Assembly: GCA_046594215.1 (NCBI GenBank)
Contig: JBKJPX010000007.1
Location: 62,001-126,000, forward strand
Direction: 5' to 3'
Origin: Panacagrimonas sp046594215
Lineage (GTDB): Bacteria; Pseudomonadota; Gammaproteobacteria; Nevskiales; Nevskiaceae
Length of the DNA: 64,000 bases
Shown here: positions 25,124 through 33,675 of the stretch, piece by piece
Layout: each line of letters opens with the position of its first letter
How positions within the stretch are numbered: the first letter of the stretch is position 1
Translations under genes and position numbers: made by a program
Notes under the pieces: model-generated
Database searches by the model: none
Told to the model about the DNA's origin: nothing
Seen by the model: the letters and a program-made list of their open reading frames with translations, nothing else

Positions 25124-26902
25124 ATGCTCGCGACCACGACCCTGTTTCTCGCTGCCGCCGTGCTGTTCGTACCGCTGTTCAAGCGTTTCGGACTGGGTGC
25201 GGTGCTGGGTTATCTCGCGGCCGGCATCGTGATCGGTCCCGGTGTGCTGGGGCTCATCGACGATGTCGAAACGGTGCTGCACATCTCCGAGTTCGGCGTC
25301 GTGCTGCTGATGTTCGTGATCGGACTCGAGCTGCAGCCCTCGCGCCTTTGGACCCTGCGCAGCTCGGTGTTCGGCACCGGTGGTCTCCAGGTTCTGCTGA
25401 GCACGCTCGCGCTGGGCGGCGCAGCGATGGCGCTGGGCCTGGGGCCGATCGTGGCGCTGGTGGTCGGGTTTGGCCTGGCCATGTCGTCGACCGCGCTGGT
25501 GCTGCAGATGCTCGGCGAGCGCAAGGAACTCACGGACAAGCACGGCCGGGCGGCCTTCGCGGTGCTGTTGTTCCAGGACCTCAGCGTGATCCCGTTCCTG
25601 GCGGTGGTGCCGCTGCTGGCGCCGAAGCTTGGCGACGAGGGCGGCGGCTGGATGCCCGCGCTATTCGCCATCGGCGCGATCGTCGGCGTGATCGCGCTCG
25701 GCCGCTATGCGCTGCGCCCGGTCCTGCGCGCCGTCGCAGCGGTCGAGATGCCCGAGGTCTTCACGGCCGCGGCGCTGCTTCTCGTGGCGGGCACCGCATT
25801 CCTGATGCAGAGCGTGGGCCTGTCGCTGTCGCTGGGCGCCTTCCTTGCCGGCGTGCTCCTCGCGGACTCCGAGTATCGCCACGAACTGCAGGCCGACATC
25901 GAACCGTTCAAGGGATTGCTGCTCGGCCTGTTCTTCATGGCGGTGGGCATGGGCGCCGACGTGGGCCTCGTGCTTCACGAGCCGCTGCTCGTGATCGGTC
26001 TCGTGCTGGGGCTGCTTGCGGTCAAGGGGCTCGTGCTCTTCGGCGTGGGGCGCGTCGGCGGGCTGGACAACATCGCGGCGCGGCGTCTGGCCTTCGCCGC
26101 TCCCCAGGGCGGTGAATTCGCGTTCGTGCTGTTCGGCGTGGCCGCGACCGCGGGGATCCTCGCGCCCGACCTGCAAAGCCTGCTGGTGGTTACCGTGACG
26201 GCCTCGATGATCCTCACGCCGCCGCTATACGCGCTGCAGGCGCGCTGGGGGCGCGAGGCCGAGGCGAGGCCGTTCGACGAGATCGTGGTACCCGAGACGC
26301 CGGTGGTGATCGCGGGCTTCGGCCCCTTTGGCCAGATCATCGGCCGCGTGCTGCGCCTGCGCGGCGTGCCTTACACCGTGCTCGAGCGCGACTGGCAGCA
26401 AGTGGATTTCCTCCGGCAGTTCGGCAGCCCCGTGTTCTACAGCGACGCGACGCGATTGGAAGTGCTGCGCGCGGCGCACGTGGGCAAGGCGGCGCTGTTC
26501 GTGATCAGCGTCGCCGAACCCGAGGAGGCGAGCCTTCGCATCGCCGAGACCGTGCGCAAGCATTTTCCGAACGTGCGCGTCTTCGCCGTGGCGCGCACAC
26601 GCCAGCACGCGATGCACCTGATGGACCTGGGCGTGCACAAGGTCGTACGCCGCGCGTACTTCTCGAGCCTGCACATGACGCGCGATGTATTGATCGAGCT
26701 GGGCGATGCACCCGAGAAGGTCGACGACATCCTCGTACGCTTCCAACGCTTCGACCAGGACACGCTGGCGCGCCAGCAGGCCATCCACCGCGACCCGGAG
26801 CGGATGCGCCAGTCGGCGAAGGAAGCGGCCAAGGAACTCGAGCAGTTGTTCGAGGACGACCGGCGCTCGGGACCGCAGCCCGTGAATCCCGGCGACACCT
26901 GA
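25124..26902 (+). CDS. Kef-type potassium/proton antiporter (CPA2) with RCK domain
   Basis: The 592-residue protein joins a membrane Na+/H+-exchanger domain of about 12 helices (1-370; VLGYLAAGIVIGPGVLGLI, MFVIGLELQPSRLW, VVGFGLAMSSTALVLQ) to a TrkA-N/RCK domain (about 388-510; PVVIAGFGPFGQIIGRVLRL). A charged tail with KEAAKELEQLFEDD follows. This is the KefB/KefC architecture, in which glutathione adducts open potassium efflux to protect against electrophiles. No KefF/KefG partner is beside it, so KefB versus KefC cannot be chosen. Confidence 0.9.
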   Translation: MLATTTLFLAAAVLFVPLFKRFGLGAVLGYLAAGIVIGPGVLGLIDDVETVLHISEFGVVLLMFVIGLELQPSRLWTLRSSVFGTGGLQVLLSTLALGGAAMALGLGPIVALVVGFGLAMSSTALVLQMLGERKELTDKHGRAAFAVLLFQDLSVIPFLAVVPLLAPKLGDEGGGWMPALFAIGAIVGVIALGRYALRPVLRAVAAVEMPEVFTAAALLLVAGTAFLMQSVGLSLSLGAFLAGVLLADSEYRHELQADIEPFKGLLLGLFFMAVGMGADVGLVLHEPLLVIGLVLGLLAVKGLVLFGVGRVGGLDNIAARRLAFAAPQGGEFAFVLFGVAATAGILAPDLQSLLVVTVTASMILTPPLYALQARWGREAEARPFDEIVVPETPVVIAGFGPFGQIIGRVLRLRGVPYTVLERDWQQVDFLRQFGSPVFYSDATRLEVLRAAHVGKAALFVISVAEPEEASLRIAETVRKHFPNVRVFAVARTRQHAMHLMDLGVHKVVRRAYFSSLHMTRDVLIELGDAPEKVDDILVRFQRFDQDTLARQQAIHRDPERMRQSAKEAAKELEQLFEDDRRSGPQPVNPGDT

Positions 26903-26908
26903 CCCGCT

Positions 26909-26914
26909 CATAAT
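26909..26914 (+). promoter_or_regulatory. Candidate -10 box of first cyclase gene
   Basis: CATAAT lies 27 bases before the ATG of the first cyclase in the 38-base gap after the Kef-type gene. No clear -35 is seen. Confidence 0.3.
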
Positions 26915-26940
26915 CGGACCGAATCGTCGCGCGCCGTCGA

Positions 26941-28233
26941 ATGTTCGCCATCTCGCTCCACACGCTGGTATCGCTGCTCGCGCTGGGCATGGCCTTCGCA
27001 TTCCTGACGGCCGATGCGCACTCGCGCACCTCGCAGGCGCTCGCGCTGTCGCTGGCGTCCACGGGCGTGGCGATCTTCCTCAATGTCTCCCTGATCGACA
27101 TGGCCGAGGAGGTGCCGAGCTGGTCGGGCTGGCTGGCGATCCCCGAATCGATCGGCCTGATCTCGATGCTCGAGTGGCTGCTGCGGGTGCGCCGCACGCT
27201 CCCGGCCGCACCGGGCATGAACACCAGCACGGGGGATCGCATCCTCCGGATCGGCCAGGCCTCCGCGGCGCTCTACAGCGTGTTCGCGATCGCCGCGCCG
27301 GACCTGCGCGTGGAGTACTTCCTGCGGGCCGCCACGCACCCGGACTCACTCGGCGACTGGCGGTTATGGCTGTTCGCCGGCCCGATCGAGTTTTCAGCCC
27401 TGTGCGGGTTCGCCGGCATCGCACTGCTGCTCAACCGCCGGCCGGATCGCAACGAGCGCATCCGGCTGATCGCCATGGCGGTGGCGGTGCCCTTCTTCCT
27501 GGCCGGCTTCATCCTGCCGCGCGACGTGGCCGCGGTGAGCTGCGTGATCGGCGAGATCGTGCTGCTGATTGGCTCGATGCGCTATTACGTCGAGCAGGGC
27601 CAGCGCGGCCAGTTTATGGCGCGCTTCCTGTCACCCGACGTGGCGAAGCTTGTCAGCGAGCGCGGACTGGTGCGGGCCATGCAGGAAAACCAGCTGGAGA
27701 TCACCGTCGTCAGCTGCGACCTGCGCGGCTTCACGCCCTACGCGGCGGCCGCGCCGTCGAGCGAAGTGCTGCGCGTACTGCGCGACTACTACGACGCGGT
27801 GGGCGAGGTGGTGGGAGCCTACAGCGCGACGATCAAGGACTATGCGGGCGACGGGATTCTCATCCTGGTCGGGGCGCCGATTGCGATGACCGACCACGCG
27901 ATGCGCGGCATCGAGATCGCGCGACGCATCCGTGCGGCCTGCATCGAGCGCTCGCGCGGCTGGGGTGCGCAGGGTTCGAGGCTGGGTATTGGCGTGGGTG
28001 TGGCCAGCGGCACGGTCACGGTGGGCGTCATCGGCACCGCCGCGCTCGAATACACGGCCGTGGGCTCGGCGGTAAACCTGGCGTCGCGGCTGTGCGAGCA
28101 GGCACAACACGGGGAGATCCTGGTGGATGCGCGGACCTGCGAATTGGTCCCCGCGAACGTGCTCGAGTGTCGTGAGCCGCTGCGCGTGAAGGGTTTCCCC
28201 GAACTCGTCCCGCTGTTCGCGGCACCTGCATGA
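26941..28233 (+). CDS. Membrane class III nucleotide cyclase, paralog 1
   Basis: The 430-residue protein has about seven N-terminal membrane helices (1-215), a short linker (QGQRGQFMARFLSPDVAKLV, about 220-240) and a class III cyclase domain (about 250-425). Both metal Asp are present (D260 in SCDLRGFT, D304 in DYAGDGILILVG), as are the transition-state N379 and R383 in NLASRLC. The purine-selecting Lys position carries D300, with K299 beside it, and the selecting Asp position carries E370 (LEYTAVG). So it should be catalytic, but cAMP or cGMP cannot be predicted. The N-terminal domain recurs in the next gene and in the gene at 58810-60180. Confidence 0.85.
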   Translation: MFAISLHTLVSLLALGMAFAFLTADAHSRTSQALALSLASTGVAIFLNVSLIDMAEEVPSWSGWLAIPESIGLISMLEWLLRVRRTLPAAPGMNTSTGDRILRIGQASAALYSVFAIAAPDLRVEYFLRAATHPDSLGDWRLWLFAGPIEFSALCGFAGIALLLNRRPDRNERIRLIAMAVAVPFFLAGFILPRDVAAVSCVIGEIVLLIGSMRYYVEQGQRGQFMARFLSPDVAKLVSERGLVRAMQENQLEITVVSCDLRGFTPYAAAAPSSEVLRVLRDYYDAVGEVVGAYSATIKDYAGDGILILVGAPIAMTDHAMRGIEIARRIRAACIERSRGWGAQGSRLGIGVGVASGTVTVGVIGTAALEYTAVGSAVNLASRLCEQAQHGEILVDARTCELVPANVLECREPLRVKGFPELVPLFAAPA

Positions 28234-28297
28234 GCGCCCATCGACCGGGTGGTCACGCCCGCGTCAGCGGCCGGGAAGGGGCGCGGCCGGGATCCCG

Positions 28298-28319
28298 GCG
28301 AAGTGGCTTTTCACTTCGC
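28298..28319. repeat. Hairpin between the tandem cyclase genes
   Basis: GCGAAGTG (28298-28305) pairs perfectly with CACTTCGC (28312-28319) around GCTTTT. It follows a small CCGGGATCCCGG palindrome. It could be a weak terminator or processing site between the two cyclase genes. Confidence 0.45.
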
Positions 28320-28387
28320 GGCGTGGAAGCGATCGGCGAGGTGCTCACGGCGTCGACTCAGCGCCGGCCTGCCGCAAGAGTGCACCC

Positions 28388-29695
28388 GTGAGCTTCGACT
28401 TCCCCGCCGAATGGCTGCCCAACATTCTGGTCGCGGTCGTCGCGCTCGGGATCGGAGTGGCGTTCCTCGCGGCGGACTTCCGGGCACCCACCAGCCGCGC
28501 GCTCGGCGTTGCGTTCATCGCCTTCGCGATCGCCATCGGCCTGAGCCTGCCCCTGAGCGGCGGCACCGGGCCGGTGCCGATGGCGCGACGCTGGCTGGGC
28601 ATGGCCGAGGCGCTGGCCCTGATCGCCTCCCTCGAGTGGGTACGACGCGTCCGGCGCACGATCGACGCGCAACACCTGCTGCCCGCGCTCAGCAACGCGG
28701 TCCTGCGGATCGGACAGGCAGCGGGCGTTTTCTTCGGCTGCGCCGGCGCATATGCGCCCGAGATGCTGCGCGACGAATTCCTCGGCGCGGTCCAGAACGT
28801 CGAGGCGCTGACGCGGCCAGGTTTCTGGATCTTCGCGACACCGACGGTGATCGCGCTGCTGGCGGGGGCGGTGAGCACGGGACTGCTGCTGATGGCGCGT
28901 CCGGACCGTTCCGAGCGCGTCCGCATCATCGCGGCAGTGATCGGCTTCCCGCTGATCGTCGCCGGGCTGATCCTGCCGGCCAAGATCAGCCCCATCCTGA
29001 TGATATGTGGCGAAATGATCTTCCTCGTGGGCGCGATGCAGTACCTCGTCCTGCAGGGCCAGCGCGGGCAGTTCCTCGCGCGCTTCCTGTCGCCGCAGGT
29101 CGAGAAGCTGGTGCGAGAGCGCGGGCTGCGGCACGCGGTGCAGCACCGCTCTCTGGAGATCACGGTGGTGTGCTCGGACCTGCGCGGCTTCACGGCTTTC
29201 GCGCAGGCCCATCCATCGTCGAGCGTGATCAAGACGCTTCGCGAGTACTACAACGCGGTCGGAAAAGTGGTGGCCGAGTACGGCGGCACGGTGAAGGACT
29301 ACGCGGGCGATGGGATCCTGATCCTGGTGGGCGCGCCGCTGCCGGTACCCAGCCATTCGCGGTCGGGTCTGGAGATGGCGCGGCTGATCCGCGACGCCGC
29401 CAGCGAGGTCACGCGGCGCTGGAGCACCCCCGCGCACACGCTCGGCGTGGGAATGGGGGTGGCCAGCGGTCTCGTGACCGTAGGCATCATCGGCTCGGCC
29501 TCGCGTTGGGAATACACCGCGGTCGGCCCGGCGGTGAACCTGGCCTCCCGGCTCTGCGAGCAGGCCGCCGATCGCGAGATCCTGGTCGATGCGCGTACCG
29601 TCGAACAGTCCGGCATGGGCCAGCTCGTGCTGCGCGAGCCACTGCGCGTGAAGGGTTTCGCCGAAGCCGTGCCGATCTGGTCGATGCCCGGCTGA
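28388..29695 (+). CDS. Membrane class III nucleotide cyclase, paralog 2
   Basis: This 435-residue protein has the same build as its upstream neighbour: about seven helices, the linker QGQRGQFLARFLSPQVEKLV, and a class III cyclase domain. Metal Asp D264 (CSDLRGFT) and D308 (DYAGDGILILVG) and the NLASRLC Asn/Arg pair are intact. The base-selecting positions again hold D304 (K303 just before) and E375 (RWEYTAVG). The catalytic domains of the pair are close, while the membrane parts differ more, which suggests different signals. The start is a GTG at 28388. The 154-base gap from paralog 1 points to tandem duplication. Confidence 0.85.
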   Translation: MSFDFPAEWLPNILVAVVALGIGVAFLAADFRAPTSRALGVAFIAFAIAIGLSLPLSGGTGPVPMARRWLGMAEALALIASLEWVRRVRRTIDAQHLLPALSNAVLRIGQAAGVFFGCAGAYAPEMLRDEFLGAVQNVEALTRPGFWIFATPTVIALLAGAVSTGLLLMARPDRSERVRIIAAVIGFPLIVAGLILPAKISPILMICGEMIFLVGAMQYLVLQGQRGQFLARFLSPQVEKLVRERGLRHAVQHRSLEITVVCSDLRGFTAFAQAHPSSSVIKTLREYYNAVGKVVAEYGGTVKDYAGDGILILVGAPLPVPSHSRSGLEMARLIRDAASEVTRRWSTPAHTLGVGMGVASGLVTVGIIGSASRWEYTAVGPAVNLASRLCEQAADREILVDARTVEQSGMGQLVLREPLRVKGFAEAVPIWSMPG

Positions 29696-29754
29696 GCGGC
29701 CCCGCAGCCCGGATGTAGCACAATGCGCGCCCTCCGACGCTGTGCCCCTCTCCG

Positions 29755-30942
29755 ATGAGCGAGTCCTTGTTGCCGACGCTGCGCCTGAATCCCAACGCCG
29801 AGCGCCGCCTGCGCGTTGGCCACTCCTGGGTGTTCAGCAATGAGATCGATACGGCCAAGACCCCGCTCAAGGCGATCAAGCCCGGCGCCCTCGTCAACAT
29901 CGTTGATTCGCGCGGCAAGGCGGTCGGTACGGCCTACGCGAATCCTAATTCCCTGATCGCCGCTCGCGTGTTGAGCAGCCGCGCCGACGCGATCATCGAT
30001 CTGGCCTGGCTGACCCGACGCCTGTCGGCGGCACGCAAGATGCGCGATTCGATCTATCCCACGCCGCACTACCGTCTGGTCTACGGCGAGTCGGACGGCC
30101 TGCCCGGACTGGTCGTCGACCGCTTTGGTGATTTCTGCGTGGTGCAGGTCACGACCGCGGGAATGGACCACCTGCAGCCGCTGGTGATCCAGGCCCTGCA
30201 GGCGGAACTGGCGCCGCGCGGCATCCTGTTTCGCAACGATGGTGGATCGCGCGCGGTCGAAGGCCTGCCCGAAGCGGTTGAGACCGTTGGCGACGTGCCG
30301 GACACGGTGGACCTGGTCGAGTCCGGCGTGCGTTTCCGTGCCCCGATCCGATACGGCCAGAAGACGGGATGGTTCTTCGACCAGCACGACAACCGCGACC
30401 GCGTCACGCGCTACGTCGGCGGCAAGCGCGTGCTGGACGTCTTCAGCTACGCCGGCGCCTGGGCCGTGCGCGCGATGGCCGCCGGCGCGGCAAGTGCAAC
30501 CTGCGTGGACAGCTCGCAGCCGGCGCTCGACGCCTTGGTCGAGAACGCCGCGCTCAACAATGTCGAGGTCGAGGCGCTGAAGGGCGATGCCCTGGACCGG
30601 CTCAAGAGCCTGCGCGCCGAGGGCCGCAGCTTCGACGTGGTCGTGGTCGACCCGCCGGCGCTGATCAAGCGGCGCAAGGACCACGAGGCGGGCCTGGAGC
30701 ACTACGCGGCGCTCAATCGCGCCGCGATGCAGCTGCTCGTACCCGGCGGCGTGCTGGTGGCCTGCTCCTGCTCCTTCCACCTCGAGGAGAGCGAGCTGCA
30801 GCGCGTGCTGCTGCGCGAGGCGCGTGCGCAGAACCGCCAGCTGCAGATCCTGGAGCAGGGCGGACAGGGCCCGGATCACCCGGTGCACCCCGCGATCGTC
30901 GAGACGCGCTATCTCAAGGCCTTCTTCTGCCGAGTGAACTGA
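29755..30942 (+). CDS. rlmI: 23S rRNA m5C1962 methyltransferase
   Basis: RlmI methylates C1962 of 23S rRNA. The 395-residue length fits (E. coli 396). The N-terminal PUA-like domain shows HSWVFSNEID and PGALVNIVDSRGKAVGTAYANP; the central segment has VYGESDGLPGLVVDRFGDF and KTGWFFDQHDNRDRV; the Rossmann methyltransferase core has VLDVFSYAGAWAV, VVVDPPALIKRRKD and GGVLVACSCSFHLE. ATG at 29755 is close after the second cyclase but in its own transcriptional context. Confidence 0.92.
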   Translation: MSESLLPTLRLNPNAERRLRVGHSWVFSNEIDTAKTPLKAIKPGALVNIVDSRGKAVGTAYANPNSLIAARVLSSRADAIIDLAWLTRRLSAARKMRDSIYPTPHYRLVYGESDGLPGLVVDRFGDFCVVQVTTAGMDHLQPLVIQALQAELAPRGILFRNDGGSRAVEGLPEAVETVGDVPDTVDLVESGVRFRAPIRYGQKTGWFFDQHDNRDRVTRYVGGKRVLDVFSYAGAWAVRAMAAGAASATCVDSSQPALDALVENAALNNVEVEALKGDALDRLKSLRAEGRSFDVVVVDPPALIKRRKDHEAGLEHYAALNRAAMQLLVPGGVLVACSCSFHLEESELQRVLLREARAQNRQLQILEQGGQGPDHPVHPAIVETRYLKAFFCRVN

Positions 30943-30954
30943 CGCCTCATCGCC

Positions 30955-31809
30955 ATGCTCGCCGCCCTTGCCCACCCGAATTTCGACCCGGTCGCGCTGC
31001 ACCTCCCCGCGTTCACGCTGTTCGGGCAGTCGTTCGCCCCGGCCATCCACTGGTACGGGCTGACCTACCTGATCGGGTTCTACGGCTGCTGGTACCTGGC
31101 CGTTCGGCGCGGCCGCTCACCGCACATGCCGTTCGCGGCTCTGGCGGTGTCGGACCTGCTTTTCTACGTGGCCATGGGCGTGATCCTGGGCGGCCGCATC
31201 GGCTACACCCTGTTCTACAACCTGCCGAAGTTCCTGGCCGACCCGGCCGAGGTCTTCCGCATCTGGGACGGCGGCATGTCCTTCCACGGCGGCTTGTTGG
31301 GTGTGGTAACCGCGGTCTGGCTGTACGCGCGCTCGCGCAAGCTGACCTTCTTCTACGTGATGGATTTCGTGGCCATCGTCGTGCCCTTTGGTCTTCTGAT
31401 GGGCCGGATCGGCAACTTCATCAATGGCGAGCTCTGGGGCGCCCATTCCACGCTGCCCTGGGCGATGACCTTCCCGACCGACCCGGCCTGCAACCCCGCG
31501 GGCGCGATGACCCAATGCCTGCCGCGTCACCCCAGCATGCTGTACGAGGCCTTCCTGGAAGGCTTCGTGCTGCTGGCCGTGATGTGGTGGTATTCGTCGA
31601 AGTTTCGGCCGTCGATGTCGGTCTGCGGGCTGTTCCTGATCGTGTACGGCACGTTTCGCAGCCTGATCGAGTTCGTGCGGGTGCCCGACGCCCATATCGG
31701 GTACCTCGCCTGGGGCTGGCTGACGATGGGGCAGGTCCTGTGTATCCCGATGCTGTTGACCGGTGCCCTGCTGATGGCGCTGGCCTATCGCAGGCCTGCC
31801 TCGGCCTGA
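30955..31809 (+). CDS. lgt: Prolipoprotein diacylglyceryl transferase
   Basis: Lgt transfers diacylglycerol from phosphatidylglycerol to the lipobox Cys of prolipoproteins in the inner membrane. The 284-residue multispan protein has DGGMSFHGGLLGV with the family His, and the Lgt signature GRIGNFINGELWG. HPSMLYEAFLEGFVLL follows near the C-terminus. It starts 12 bases after rlmI. Together with lnt and lolB here, it handles the several lipoproteins in this window. Confidence 0.96.
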   Translation: MLAALAHPNFDPVALHLPAFTLFGQSFAPAIHWYGLTYLIGFYGCWYLAVRRGRSPHMPFAALAVSDLLFYVAMGVILGGRIGYTLFYNLPKFLADPAEVFRIWDGGMSFHGGLLGVVTAVWLYARSRKLTFFYVMDFVAIVVPFGLLMGRIGNFINGELWGAHSTLPWAMTFPTDPACNPAGAMTQCLPRHPSMLYEAFLEGFVLLAVMWWYSSKFRPSMSVCGLFLIVYGTFRSLIEFVRVPDAHIGYLAWGWLTMGQVLCIPMLLTGALLMALAYRRPASA

Positions 31810-31912
31810 TTGCCGCACTGCGGCATGGACCGCTAAACTCGCGTGCTTTTCAGGGGCTTGTCCAGTGCGACAGGCCCGTCCTTTCGCAAGAAAAATCAGT
31901 AGGAAACCTGTC

Positions 31913-32344
31913 ATGGCCGTAGAACGCACCCTTTCCATCATCAAGCCCGACGCGGTCGGCAAGAACGTCATCGGACAGATCTACGCGCGTTTCGAGAGCG
32001 CCGGCCTGAAGGTCGTCGCCGCGCGCATGAAGCACCTCACCGAGAAGGAAGCCGGCGGCTTCTACGAAGTGCACCGTGCGCGCCCCTTCTTCAAGGACCT
32101 CGTCAGCTTCATGACCAGCGGCCCGGTGATGATCCAGGTGCTGGAAGGCGAGAACGCCGTTTCGAAGCACCGCGACATCATGGGTGCAACCGACCCGAAG
32201 AAGGCCGCGCCGGGCACCATCCGCGCCGATTTCGCCGCCTCGATCGACGAGAACGCGGTGCACGGTTCGGATAGCGCCGAGAACGCCAAGATCGAGATCA
32301 GCTACTTCTTCCGCGTTACGGAGCTGTGCCCCCGCACGCGCTGA
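31913..32344 (+). CDS. ndk: Nucleoside diphosphate kinase
   Basis: Ndk phosphorylates NDPs to NTPs through a phosphohistidine. The 143-residue product starts MAVERTLSIIKPDAV and contains the active-site motif ENAVHGSDS with the catalytic His. Length and sequence are typical. AGGA lies seven bases before the ATG. ndk next to rlmN is a conserved gammaproteobacterial order. Confidence 0.97.
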   Translation: MAVERTLSIIKPDAVGKNVIGQIYARFESAGLKVVAARMKHLTEKEAGGFYEVHRARPFFKDLVSFMTSGPVMIQVLEGENAVSKHRDIMGATDPKKAAPGTIRADFAASIDENAVHGSDSAENAKIEISYFFRVTELCPRTR

Positions 32345-32376
32345 GGCGCACGGCGGAGTCTGGAATCGATAAGGAA

Positions 32377-33675
32377 GTGGATCCAAAAGGGCAGAACGAC
32401 ACGTTGAGCGACGCCGCCCCGGTGGCGTCGTCCGACGTGAACGCCGCCCCTCCTGCAGCGCCCGCGCCTCGCCTGGTCAACCTGTTCGGCATGGACCGCG
32501 ATCGGTTGCGCGCCGAGTTCGCGTCCATCGGCGAGAAGCCTTTCCGCGCCGACCAGATCATGCAGTGGATCTACCGCCGCGGCGTTGACGACTTCGGCGG
32601 GATGACCAACATCTCGAAGGATTTGCGCGCGCGGCTCGAATCGAGCTTCGTCGTGAGGCCGCCGGAACTGCTCACCGAGCAGAAGTCGATCGACGGCACG
32701 CGCAAGTGGGTGCTCAAGGTCGGCGGCGGGCAGGCCATCGAGACGGTCTTCATTCCCGAGGGCGATCGCAGCAGGTGGACTTGGGACGAGGAGGCGACTG
32801 CGGAGGCGGTCGCCAGCGGGTCTTCGGCGGGACGAACGCCGCAAAAGGCGCGGGGATCCTCGTCCAGCGCCGAAGGGCGCTATCGAGGGACGCTCTGTAT
32901 CTCGTCCCAGGTCGGTTGCGCGATGGACTGCGCGTTCTGCTCGACGGGGCAGCAGGGCCTGAACCGGAATCTCGACACGGCTGAAATCGTCGCGCAGGTC
33001 TGGTTCGCGGCCAAGGCGCTCGGCGGCGACTTCCAGAACGATCGTGTCATCTCGAACGTTGTCTTCATGGGCATGGGCGAGCCGCTGGCGAACTACAACG
33101 CGGTGCTGCCTGCGGTGAAGATCCTCCAGGACGACTTCGGCTTCGGCTTGTCCAAACGTCGTGTCACTGTCTCCACGTCGGGCCTCGTGCCCTTCATCGA
33201 CCGCCTGCGCGAGGACGTGGATACCGCGCTGGCCGTGTCGCTGCACGCGCCGAACGACGAGTTGCGCAACGTGCTGGTGCCGATCAACAGGAAGTACCCG
33301 CTCGCCGAGCTGATGGATGCCTGCCGTCGCTACACCGCGCAGCGCGACCACAAGATGCACATCGTCTACGAGTACGTGATGCTCGACGGCATCAACGACT
33401 CGCCGGCGCTGGCGCGAGACCTGGCCAAGCTGCTCAGCGGCATGCCCGCCAAGGTGAACCTGATCCCGTTCAACCCGTTCCCGGAGACGCGCTTCAAGCG
33501 CAGCCGCCCGGAAGCGATCGAGGCGTTCGCGAACATCCTTCGCGCCAAGAACATCCTCGCGACGACGCGCAAGACGCGCGGCGACGACATCGACGCCGCA
33601 TGCGGGCAACTTGTAGGCAAGGTGCTCAACAAGCAGAAGCGCCGGCTCGGCGACATCCCTGTGAGGACCGCGTGA
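32377..33675 (+). CDS. rlmN: Dual-specificity 23S rRNA/tRNA adenine-C2 methyltransferase
   Basis: RlmN is a radical-SAM enzyme that makes m2A2503 in 23S rRNA and m2A37 in some tRNAs. The cluster motif CAMDCAFC follows SSQVGC, and the methyl-carrying Cys lies in DDIDAACGQL near the C-terminus. The start is uncertain: GTG 32377 is used, with GTG 32326 (overlapping ndk) and TTG 32404 as alternatives; the conserved part begins at LVNLFGMDRDRL. A 40-codon segment (32770-32889, SRWTWDEEATAEAV onward) interrupts the usual IPE-x-DRGTLCISSQ passage without breaking the frame. Its DNA is rich in inverted repeats. Confidence 0.94.
   Translation: MDPKGQNDTLSDAAPVASSDVNAAPPAAPAPRLVNLFGMDRDRLRAEFASIGEKPFRADQIMQWIYRRGVDDFGGMTNISKDLRARLESSFVVRPPELLTEQKSIDGTRKWVLKVGGGQAIETVFIPEGDRSRWTWDEEATAEAVASGSSAGRTPQKARGSSSSAEGRYRGTLCISSQVGCAMDCAFCSTGQQGLNRNLDTAEIVAQVWFAAKALGGDFQNDRVISNVVFMGMGEPLANYNAVLPAVKILQDDFGFGLSKRRVTVSTSGLVPFIDRLREDVDTALAVSLHAPNDELRNVLVPINRKYPLAELMDACRRYTAQRDHKMHIVYEYVMLDGINDSPALARDLAKLLSGMPAKVNLIPFNPFPETRFKRSRPEAIEAFANILRAKNILATTRKTRGDDIDAACGQLVGKVLNKQKRRLGDIPVRTA
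32782..32866. repeat. Inverted-repeat insertion inside rlmN
   Basis: TGGGACGAGGA (32782-32792) and TCCTCGTCCA (32857-32866) form arms with one bulged base at the two ends of the extra segment of rlmN. Inside lie further hairpins, such as GGCGAC (32793-32798) with GTCGCC (32809-32814). The arms resemble the GGACGAGG arm of palindrome copy B at 58.78 kb, so an in-frame insertion of a related element is plausible. Confidence 0.5.
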
